Source of the DNA: Flavobacteriaceae bacterium
GTDB lineage: Bacteria > Bacteroidota > Bacteroidia > Flavobacteriales > Flavobacteriaceae
NCBI GenBank assembly: GCA_016763715.1
Contig: JAESTG010000086.1
Location: 1-6,280, forward strand
DNA length: 6,280 nucleotides
Direction: 5' to 3'
Positions 1 through 5,890 of this stretch are shown here, piece after piece. The notes below the pieces were generated by a model. It did no database searches. It saw only the letters and a program-made list of their open reading frames with translations, and had not been told where the DNA came from. Both the position numbers and the translations under genes were made by a program. Position 1 is the first letter of the stretch. Every line of letters starts with the position of its first letter.

Positions 1-999
1 GAAGATAATTCTCCTTTGATGGAAGCACATAAAAAAGCCAATGTAGTGGGAGTTTCTTATAAACTGGTTGATGTTGCAGGTGAAGCTGGAGATTCTTCGC
101 CAAGTACTCCTATTGGTGTAAATTTACCTAATGCCAACTGGATTAGAGCTGCCGTGGGTAGTAAGTCGGTTTCTCTTGGAAACATTATTCATGCATATAA
201 TAATGCAGGTAGTTCTGGACGTTTAGAGGAATTTGTAAATGATGAAGAAGAACTTGCCTTAGAAAAAGAATACGGCCAGATTGGAGATAAACTTCACACA
301 GCTTTACACGAAGTAATTGGACACGCATCTGGACAATTAAATCCTGGTGTTGGGGAGACTAAAGAAACACTTAAAAACTACGCTTCTACTTTGGAAGAGG
401 GGCGTGCTGACCTAGTTTGATTGTACTATTTGTACAACCCAAAATTACAAGAGTTAGGTTTGGTTGATGACTGGAAGAAAGTTGGAATGGCGGCTTACGA
501 TGGATATATCAGAAATGGATTAATGAGTCAATTAATTCGTTTGAATTTAGGAGATGATGTGGAAGAAGCACACATGAGAAACCGTCAGTGGGTATCGGCT
601 TGGGCTTTTGAAAAAGGAGTAGCTGACAATGTAATTGAAGAAATTACTCGTAACGGAAAGACCTATTACAATATCAATGACTATGAGAAACTGCATGAAC
701 TTTTCGGACAGTTGTTACGTGAAACACAACGTATCAAGTCGGAAGGAGATTATGAGGCTGTATTGGCTTTAGTTGAAGGATATGGTGTGAAAGTGGATCA
801 AACTTTACATGCTGAAATATTGGAGCGTAACAAGAAATTTACGTCTGCACCATATAGTGGATTCGTAAATCCAGTAATTGTTCCAACAATGAATGCTGAA
901 GGTGAAATCACAGGTTTCAGTATGAAGCAACCTGCTTCATTTGAAGAGCAGATGTTGTTTTATTCTGAAAACTATAATAACTTGCCGATTAAGAATTAA
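1..999 (+). pseudogene. Dipeptidyl peptidase III (M49), 3' half, with in-frame TGA
   Basis: This is the C-terminal part of a dipeptidyl peptidase III, a zinc exopeptidase that removes dipeptides from the N-terminus of short peptides; its start lies before the window. The M49 zinc motif HEVIGH is at 307-324 (two His ligands and the catalytic Glu). The second motif, EEGRAD, is at 394-411 and supplies the Glu ligand. Six bases later the frame is closed by TGA at 418-420. The same frame then continues open for 192 codons to TAA at 997-999 with clear M49 sequence, including EEAHMRNRQ (His codon 571-573), which matches the family's conserved AHMxxR His, and an LLRETQRIKSEGD segment. No base is lost or gained, so this is a single substitution; family members usually have Ala or Gly here, and GGA to TGA would explain it. 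A truncated product would lose the substrate-binding His and the rest of the fold. It could be a true nonsense mutation or a base-call error. Family identification is confident; pseudogene status is less so. Confidence 0.85.
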
Positions 1000-1020
1000 G
1001 AGCAAACAAAACATAAAATT

Positions 1021-1057
1021 AAAACCCTCCTTGTGGCTAACGCAAGGAGGGTTTTTT
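1021..1057 (+). terminator. Rho-independent terminator, probably bidirectional
   Basis: AAAACCCTCCTTG (1021-1033) pairs perfectly with CAAGGAGGGTTTT (1043-1055), a 13-bp stem around a 9-base loop, and the T-run reaches 1057. It lies 21 bases after the peptidase stop codon. Read on the - strand, the stem is followed by TTTTAATTTT, so it can also end transcription of the unknown secreted-protein gene, whose stop codon is about 85 bases away. This is what one expects between two converging genes. Confidence 0.93.
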
Positions 1058-1139
1058 GGTAACTATCGAAATTCAATATACCCAAATATTCTATTTCAGT
1101 TTGACGAATTTATGCATCTGTTGTTCTAATATGCGAATT

Positions 1140-1937
1140 TTACTCTTTCATAATAAGCTCTTTCAATAGATTGGTGATTTTGTCTTTGTTATTATCGAAT
1201 ATTTCTAGCCATTTGTCCCAATCCTTTTTTCGGGAGTTTACTTCTGTTAACTTTAGTTCTATATTCTCTATGTTTTCTATTGGAGGTATTAATTGACTGT
1301 AATTATTTTTCGGATTTGGATTTGGATTTGAAAAGTTGTTAGGAATAATATTTTTAATTGTAATTGGAGATAGTTTCAACTCTTTTTTAATATGATTTGC
1401 ATCATAATAATGTAGTGTTATCTCAGCGACTAGGTTGACAAACTTGTTCTTTTTACTTAATTTTACAGGAGTGTAATTAATTATGAAATTAGATAACGTA
1501 ATCAATCTATACTTATTCAGGTAACTTAAATCTTTTACTTTGAATTTTAGTTGCGAAATTATTACTTTATTCTTATTGGAATCAATCCCAGTTTTTTCAT
1601 AGGTAAATGATTTGATGGGCTTTTTACTTGTATTCCCAAATAAGCTATAGCTAGCTCCATATTCTTTAATATATTTGTTTTGATTATAAAAAAGTTTTGG
1701 TAAATTTTTAACTAATTCGGTTATCAAGATGGAGGTCATCGAAGATGGTAGAATAATAAATGCTTCTGGGTCTGAATCACTATCAAGTAATATTATTTCA
1801 TTTATTGTTGAAAGCATTACTTCTTTTTTATGATTATCTTCAATGTAGTAGTGTTTAATAGTTTTTGAGTTGATTTGGCTTAGTAACGGTGAACTTGTCA
1901 CTAGGAGAACAACTACTAATATGATTAAATTTTTCAT
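1140..1937 (-). CDS. Putative secreted protein of unknown function
   Basis: I do not recognise this 265-residue protein. It begins with a typical signal peptide: MKN, then a run of hydrophobic residues (about 4-20), then SQ at about 20-21, so it is probably exported to the periplasm or beyond. There is no Cys just after the hydrophobic stretch, so it is not an obvious lipoprotein. The mature part is rich in Lys, Asn and Ile and has a short Asn-Pro stretch (NPNPNPKNN, near residues 205-213) that looks like a linker between a larger N-terminal region and a C-terminal, probably helical, segment. The ATG at 1937 is chosen because it gives the complete signal peptide. It lies 59 bp downstream of the metalloprotease gene on the same strand, with no terminator and no TAnnTTTG box visible in the gap, so co-transcription with the protease is likely. 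A role as the protease's partner, substrate or inhibitor is possible but rests only on position. Confidence 0.8.
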   Translation of the reverse strand: MKNLIILVVVLLVTSSPLLSQINSKTIKHYYIEDNHKKEVMLSTINEIILLDSDSDPEAFIILPSSMTSILITELVKNLPKLFYNQNKYIKEYGASYSLFGNTSKKPIKSFTYEKTGIDSNKNKVIISQLKFKVKDLSYLNKYRLITLSNFIINYTPVKLSKKNKFVNLVAEITLHYYDANHIKKELKLSPITIKNIIPNNFSNPNPNPKNNYSQLIPPIENIENIELKLTEVNSRKKDWDKWLEIFDNNKDKITNLLKELIMKE

Positions 1938-1996
1938 GATCTGCTATTTTAAGAGTTATAATTAAATATGTTTAGATTAATATGAGCTGAATATAA

Positions 1997-2854
1997 TTAT
2001 CCAATAAAATCAAATTCCTTAAATGGAGGCCCATATAGTTTTTGCGACCCTATTTTATCTAGTTCAGATATAGTAAGAGATTTAGAGCCAACACCTCCAC
2101 AGAAATAATGCATTACGGAATTTGGATCATAATCAGTAAGTTTTATAGTATTGCCAAGCTCTTCGTTGGGGCATACGGCTGGCGCACCACTTCGTATGTG
2201 CTCATGACGTAATCCGATGACATGACCTAATTCATGGCGGAGTATTCCAATTTTATTAAATCTAGAAGTAAAGTATGAAGGGTCGATGAGATTTCTCCAT
2301 CTGTTTTTTGGATAGGTTGGAAAAAAAGCCGAAGCAATAAATTGACCATTAGCATTTATTCCTCGAACGGGAAAGATAACGCCTTCAGGTCTAGTCGAAT
2401 TACTATTATCCAATCTTGAAATGTGTTTAAATTTTATTCCACAAGCCGCCTCCCAATTTGTAGTTGCTCTTTTCATATTTGCTTTTACGATCTTATACTC
2501 CTTTTCATTCCTAAAAGTAGTTTTAAGAACGCGGTATGTTAAAATCAACCCAGGCTTCCATCGGACGGTTTTACCCGCATTGATAATTCCTAGAAGCTCA
2601 TTTTCTCTCCCAAATGTTGAGAAAGTACCCATTGCTTTGATGTTATCATTAATATCTTGCTCCATCGAGTAAATGAGCAATTCATCTTCATCTAATAATA
2701 AATCTCCTTCAGTGATGTAAAAAATTTGCTGGTCTATTTCGAGACTACGGAGGTTGTTTTTTAAATTATTATAGCCGTCAGAATTTTCGATTTTTGCTTT
2801 CAATCCTGAAGATCTTTGTAGGATTTTTGCCGATAGTGTTTGATTGTAAATCAT
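1997..2854 (-). CDS. Astacin-like zinc metalloprotease (metzincin), no visible signal peptide
   Basis: A 285-residue metzincin endopeptidase. The zinc site HELGHVIGLRHEH is at residues 207-219: His207, His211 and His217 bind zinc and Glu208 is the catalytic base. The Glu after the third His and the Arg at 221 (HExxHxxGxxHExxR) are the astacin (M12A) signature. The Met-turn SVMHY (246-250) also fits astacins, with Tyr250 in the place of the extra zinc ligand. The C-terminal LDKIGSQKLYG (265-275) is usual in bacterial metzincins. Residues 1 to about 95, including YITEGDLLLDEDEL, resemble the short N-terminal extension of bacterial members and may be a propeptide. Three Cys are present (138, 228, 252). 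The N-terminus has no hydrophobic leader, and an in-frame TGA six codons upstream of the ATG rules out a longer start, which is odd for a class that is normally exported. A matrixin or M57 label is the main alternative. It has its own promoter and operator upstream and precedes the secreted-protein gene. Confidence 0.9.
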   Translation of the reverse strand: MIYNQTLSAKILQRSSGLKAKIENSDGYNNLKNNLRSLEIDQQIFYITEGDLLLDEDELLIYSMEQDINDNIKAMGTFSTFGRENELLGIINAGKTVRWKPGLILTYRVLKTTFRNEKEYKIVKANMKRATTNWEAACGIKFKHISRLDNSNSTRPEGVIFPVRGINANGQFIASAFFPTYPKNRWRNLIDPSYFTSRFNKIGILRHELGHVIGLRHEHIRSGAPAVCPNEELGNTIKLTDYDPNSVMHYFCGGVGSKSLTISELDKIGSQKLYGPPFKEFDFIG

Positions 2855-2870
2855 GATTTTTGGATTTATT

Positions 2871-2878
2871 CAAATTTA
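2871..2878 (-). promoter_or_regulatory. -7 promoter box TAAATTTG for the metalloprotease gene
   Basis: On the - strand this reads TAAATTTG, a perfect match to the Bacteroidota -7 consensus TAnnTTTG. Transcription would start a few bases further on, giving a leader of about 10 bases before the ATG at 2854. A possible -33 TTG lies at 2894-2896, but the 15-bp spacing is short for this promoter class, which suggests a weak promoter that needs an activator. Confidence 0.65.
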
Positions 2879-2901
2879 TCATGAAGATTGACGCAAGGAA
2901 A

Positions 2902-2917
2902 TACCCACTGCAGGGGA
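2902..2917. promoter_or_regulatory. Predicted operator (7-2-7 inverted repeat) upstream of the metalloprotease gene
   Basis: The + strand reads TACCCACTGCAGGGGA, with half-sites TACCCAC and (opposite strand) TCCCCTG separated by two bases. It lies 23 bp upstream of the -7 box and two bases beyond the stop codon of the orphan LuxR-type gene. It matches the operator at 3339-3354 at 12 of 16 positions, with the same distance to the promoter. NarL-family regulators are known to bind 7-2-7 repeats of TACYNMT-like half-sites, so binding by the neighbouring LuxR-type proteins is a reasonable inference. Confidence 0.6.
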
Positions 2918-2919
2918 TA

Positions 2920-3303
2920 TTAGTGATAAAGTCTATCCTGAACATATTGCGTAGCAAAGTGTTGCAACTTCCCAGCCCTTGCAAGTCCTAGTTTTTTGAT
3001 AATCTGCTTCCGATGGGTACTTACTGTTGCTTCACTTATTTGAAGTAGGTTGCCAATCTCTCGGGAAGAAAAGCCCAACCCAATGTGTGTAAATATTTGT
3101 GTTTGCCGTTTGCTGAGGTTTCTGATTTTCAGACCCTTGCCTTCGGAAATAAGAATTAGATTAATGACTTTTTCAATAAGAAATTGATCTTCTGAAATGT
3201 GCTTGACCGATTCTAACAGCACAAGAGTGTCTTCATGGTTTAAATGTAGTGTGTCAATGCGAGCTTGATGTAAAATAGAAAGTAGCTTTGGGAGTAAATT
3301 CAT
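2920..3303 (-). CDS. Orphan LuxR-type DNA-binding protein without a receiver domain
   Basis: A 127-residue probable transcription regulator. Residues 62-120 form a LuxR/GerE-type helix-turn-helix: LSKRQTQIF, then SSREIGNLLQISEATVSTHR, then KQIIKKLGL. Residues 1-60 are predicted to be mostly helical and have none of the receiver landmarks (no acidic pair, no phosphorylated Asp, no conserved Lys), so the protein is not a simple truncated response regulator. The HTH aligns without gaps to that of the neighbouring response regulator with 23 identities in 56 positions by eye, and shares TVxxHRKxxIxKLGL in the recognition region, so both may bind the same DNA. The ATG at 3303 is the only Met in the frame. 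A -7 box ends just five bases before it, which points to a leaderless or near-leaderless mRNA. It lies 59 bp downstream of the response regulator gene and 65 bp upstream of the protease gene. Its activity could be controlled by expression level or by partner binding. Confidence 0.85.
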   Translation of the reverse strand: MNLLPKLLSILHQARIDTLHLNHEDTLVLLESVKHISEDQFLIEKVINLILISEGKGLKIRNLSKRQTQIFTHIGLGFSSREIGNLLQISEATVSTHRKQIIKKLGLARAGKLQHFATQYVQDRLYH

Positions 3304-3307
3304 ACTC

Positions 3308-3315
3308 CAAAATTA
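3308..3315 (-). promoter_or_regulatory. -7 promoter box TAATTTTG for the orphan LuxR-type gene
   Basis: On the - strand this reads TAATTTTG, a perfect TAnnTTTG match. There is no -33 TTG at the expected place (TTA occupies the position where the protease promoter has TTG), which suits an activator-dependent promoter. The box ends at 3308 and the ATG starts at 3303, so the transcript would begin at or within a few bases of the start codon. Confidence 0.6.
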
Positions 3316-3338
3316 CATGGCTAAACACGATAAGTGAA

Positions 3339-3354
3339 TACCCCATGAAGGGTA
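3339..3354. promoter_or_regulatory. Predicted operator (7-2-7 inverted repeat) upstream of the orphan LuxR-type gene
   Basis: The + strand reads TACCCCATGAAGGGTA, with perfect TACCC/GGGTA arms around six bases, or 7-2-7 half-sites TACCCCA and (opposite strand) TACCCTT. It ends 23 bp upstream of the -7 box, the same offset as the site in front of the metalloprotease gene. It sits between the response regulator stop codon and the orphan regulator gene, so autoregulation or control by the response regulator are both possible. Confidence 0.62.
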
Positions 3355-3362
3355 AATGATGA

Positions 3363-3989
3363 CTAAAAATCATATTTCCGCTCCAAGGCATAGCGCAATA
3401 GTTCTCCCTTTCCAGCAAGCCCCAATTTTCGAATCATATTTTTACGATGCTTCTCAACAGTTGAAACAGCCGTAAAACGTATTTCGGCAATTTCGCTGGT
3501 CGCTTTTCCTTCGCCTATCAACTTTAAAATTTCTCGTTCACTTTTAGAAAGTAATGGTCTTTTATCACTTTTAGTAGTTTCTTGAAGCATTGCACCTAGG
3601 TCAATGGAAGCATCAAAATAGGTGAGTCCGTTGCTTACCTGTCTAAGCGCTTTAAGCACCTCTTCCAAGGGAGAGTTTTTTAGTAAATACCCTGAAACAC
3701 CCGCTGCAATCATTTGCTTTACAGCCTCCTCTTGATCAAACATACTAAAAGCAATCACCTTAATATGTGGAAATTCTTTTTTGATGATTTTTGTGGCGGT
3801 AATACCATCCATCTTAGGCATTTTAATATCGGTTAAAACGACCTTGGGTTGCTTTCTTCGCACAATCTCTAGTAACTGTTCTCCGTCATTGGCTGTTCCT
3901 ACCACACTAATGTCTTCCTCATATTCTAGAAGGAGGTTAATACCGTCTACAAGAGATTGGTGGTCTTCGGCTATGGCTACAGTAATCAT
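3363..3989 (-). CDS. NarL/FixJ-family response regulator
   Basis: A 208-residue two-component response regulator with the standard length and layout. Residues 1 to about 120 are the receiver domain: acidic pair Glu8-Asp9, phosphorylated Asp54 in LTDIKMPKMDG, Ser82 at the Thr/Ser switch position and Lys104 in GYLLKNSP. Residues 146-204 are a LuxR-type helix-turn-helix (LSKSEREILKLI, then STVEKHRKNMIRKLGL). Phosphorylation by the kinase should promote dimerisation and binding to inverted-repeat DNA in promoters. The ATG at 3987-3989 overlaps the kinase TGA stop as ATGA, so the two are translationally coupled and almost certainly form a cognate pair. All residues needed for phosphotransfer are present. 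No terminator is seen between this gene and the orphan LuxR-type gene 59 bp downstream, so read-through is possible in addition to the separate promoter there. Its likely local targets are the two 7-2-7 operators, but this is inference. Confidence 0.96.
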   Translation of the reverse strand: MITVAIAEDHQSLVDGINLLLEYEEDISVVGTANDGEQLLEIVRRKQPKVVLTDIKMPKMDGITATKIIKKEFPHIKVIAFSMFDQEEAVKQMIAAGVSGYLLKNSPLEEVLKALRQVSNGLTYFDASIDLGAMLQETTKSDKRPLLSKSEREILKLIGEGKATSEIAEIRFTAVSTVEKHRKNMIRKLGLAGKGELLRYALERKYDF

Positions 3990-5887
3990 AATGGTATATC
4001 TATTAAAATGGAAGTTCCTTTGCCAAGAGTGCTATCTACCTCCAAAGCTCCTTCCAAATGTTCTATGCGTCGTTCAATGCCGCTCAATCCCATTCCTTCT
4101 TTTTTCTGAACTTTTTGAGCGTTAAATCCATTCCCATTATCCTCTACAATAATGCTGAGCGATTCTTTATGTTGGGTAATCGAAATACTTGCTTCGGAAG
4201 CGTTTGCATGTTTAATGATGTTGGTCACTAGCTCTTGGATAATTCTAAAAATGGTAATCTCTAAGGTACTTTCAAGGCGGTTTTCAAGACCGAAATCTTG
4301 TACTTCCACTTTTAACTTATTCGTGCTTGAAGCATTTTTGGCTAGTTTTTCCACCGCAGGCAATAAACCGTTTTTAGCAATCACCCCACTATTTTTAAGA
4401 TGTGCCATAGAACGGACTTCATTATAGGCATCATCCAGCAATGTTTTAGTTTTGCTGAATAAATCGTCCAAGGAATCTAGCTTGTCTTTATTTTTAGACA
4501 AGTGATCAAACTGCAATTTGGCAGCCGATAGCGTGGCTCCCACACTGTCGTGTAAATCACTCGCCAAACGTTGCCGTTCTTTTTCTTGTCCCTCTATCAT
4601 AGCGTCAATGGTGGTGAGTTCTTGTTCTTTGAGTAGCTTCTCCGTTTTTTGTATTTCAATCTCCCGTTCTTGCTCGGCGATATGTTGTTTTCGTTTGGTG
4701 TTTTTAAAGAGGAGGAAACCTATGAGGGAAACGGCTAAGAGGCCACCACCGAGGGCTATGGCTATGTTTTCGTTTTTTGTTTTTTGTTTTTCTTGGATAA
4801 GTAAATCTTTATCTTGTTGGAGGATTGTTTTATCTTTTTCTGCAGTTTCCTCTTGAATGTTGACCTCCGAAATTTTCAGCTTGTTGGACATGAACTCTAA
4901 GTCTGCCTTATCATAAAAAGCACTTTTCAACGAAAAATAGGCCTTATCCCAGAGTTTAAGAGGTTCATAAATGTATTGAGATTGAAATTTATTAATGGAA
5001 TACCTAGATTTAGTATCGGATATGGTGTCGATATATTTCATCGCTTTTTCTAGAAAAGCTTTGGAGGTAATAAAATTGTTGTCCATAGCTTCTACCGAAG
5101 CTTTATTTAGTAATGCATGAAATTTATTCACTTTATTGTAGGAAGTGGTTGGCATTAATAAAAGACTATCACTATATATATGAGTACTATCTATCATACC
5201 ACAAGCCCGATAGTAAATACATATGTGTTCTAAAATACGAGCTCTTAAGGCCGGGTTTAGGGCGTGACTTTGATTTATTTTAATTAGTTTCTTAGCGGTA
5301 AAATAGAATTCATTTGAACCATAAATATTCCCACCTTGGAAGGCACAGTTGTAAAGTTCAAAAAGTGCTCGTTCCTCGTCTGTATTTAATAGCGTACCAA
5401 ATTGTTCAAGATAAGATTGGAAATAGTCTGAACTCTGTGTATTCTGTAATTTATATAATTCTAAGATTCCTATAATGCTTAGTTTTAAGTAAACAATTTT
5501 GTTGCTTTTTTGTGATTCAACATAGGCATCATAAAAATTTTTAACTGCAGATGCGTTTTTAGGGATATAATACAAATTATAGAAACCAATAATGAGATTC
5601 TCTTCTAAGGAATAGTTTTTTGGGTCAACCTTTACAAAGCTATTATAAATAATAGTGTCTAATTTGCTTTCCTGTCCCCTATGATACATAATTTGATGAA
5701 TAGCTTTAAATATTTTTTTTTCATCCGTTTTTAGTAACTGAATTTTTTTTTCTGCTGTTTTGAACCTTAAAACAATTAAATCTTCAATAATAGATTCCTT
5801 TAATGAAGAATTCTGCCCACTCATTTTGAGAAGGCAGAATAAAAATATGCAGAGAAGATATAAATGTTGTTTAAACTTAAACTTCAT
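3986..5887 (-). CDS. Membrane sensor histidine kinase (HisKA_3 type) with helical periplasmic sensor region
   Basis: A 633-residue two-component sensor kinase that would phosphorylate the response regulator encoded just downstream (ATGA overlap). Residues 1-24 form a signal peptide ending near SGQ. Residues about 25-370 form a long, helical, probably periplasmic sensor region with TPR-like patterns (clearest at about 210-330) and a coiled-coil-like end. A transmembrane helix spans about 375-395, followed by a charged coiled coil (396-437). The HisKA_3 phosphoacceptor motif QEKERQRLASDLHDSVG has His446. The ATPase domain has the N box ELVTNIIKHA (Asn556), G1 DNGNGF (583-588), G2 GMGLSGIERRI (598-608) and GKGT (622-625), so catalysis looks intact. 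No known ligand-binding domain is recognisable, so the signal is unknown. The gene starts three bases after the stop of the upstream gene, indicating an operon. Two A9 runs occur on the coding strand near the 5' end (5713-5721 and 5743-5751). TPR-type sensor kinases paired with NarL-type regulators are common in Bacteroidota. Confidence 0.95.
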   Translation of the reverse strand: MKFKFKQHLYLLCIFLFCLLKMSGQNSSLKESIIEDLIVLRFKTAEKKIQLLKTDEKKIFKAIHQIMYHRGQESKLDTIIYNSFVKVDPKNYSLEENLIIGFYNLYYIPKNASAVKNFYDAYVESQKSNKIVYLKLSIIGILELYKLQNTQSSDYFQSYLEQFGTLLNTDEERALFELYNCAFQGGNIYGSNEFYFTAKKLIKINQSHALNPALRARILEHICIYYRACGMIDSTHIYSDSLLLMPTTSYNKVNKFHALLNKASVEAMDNNFITSKAFLEKAMKYIDTISDTKSRYSINKFQSQYIYEPLKLWDKAYFSLKSAFYDKADLEFMSNKLKISEVNIQEETAEKDKTILQQDKDLLIQEKQKTKNENIAIALGGGLLAVSLIGFLLFKNTKRKQHIAEQEREIEIQKTEKLLKEQELTTIDAMIEGQEKERQRLASDLHDSVGATLSAAKLQFDHLSKNKDKLDSLDDLFSKTKTLLDDAYNEVRSMAHLKNSGVIAKNGLLPAVEKLAKNASSTNKLKVEVQDFGLENRLESTLEITIFRIIQELVTNIIKHANASEASISITQHKESLSIIVEDNGNGFNAQKVQKKEGMGLSGIERRIEHLEGALEVDSTLGKGTSILIDIPL

Positions 5888-5890
5888 TAG

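Noticed and set aside
418..420. TGA read as tryptophan (alternative code) or selenocysteine in the peptidase gene
   Set aside because: The kinase gene ends with TGA in an ordinary ATGA overlap, Trp is encoded by TGG in the window, and M49 enzymes have no known selenocysteine here. No SECIS-like hairpin is evident after the stop.
941..1129. Short + strand reading frame overlapping the end of the peptidase gene
   Set aside because: It overlaps the intact peptidase frame and runs straight through the terminator stem-loop; it resembles no protein.
2421..2672. + strand reading frame inside the metalloprotease gene
   Set aside because: It is the antisense of a gene with clear catalytic motifs and has no promoter or start signal of its own.
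2778..2984. - strand reading frame across the orphan regulator and protease junction
   Set aside because: It covers parts of two well-supported genes and the operator-promoter gap in another frame; no domain is visible.
3339..3354. Inverted repeat as a terminator for the response regulator gene
   Set aside because: The arms are only 5 bp and no T-run follows on the - strand; position and the matching second copy fit an operator better.
4765..4800. Low-complexity T-rich stretch (repeated GTTTTTTGTTTTT)
   Set aside because: It encodes the Lys/Asn/Gln-rich segment just before the kinase transmembrane helix and is explained by codon use in A/T-rich DNA.
3781..4856. Several + strand reading frames opposite the response regulator and kinase genes
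   Set aside because: They are Ser/Cys/Leu-rich antisense shadows of genes with complete domain motifs.
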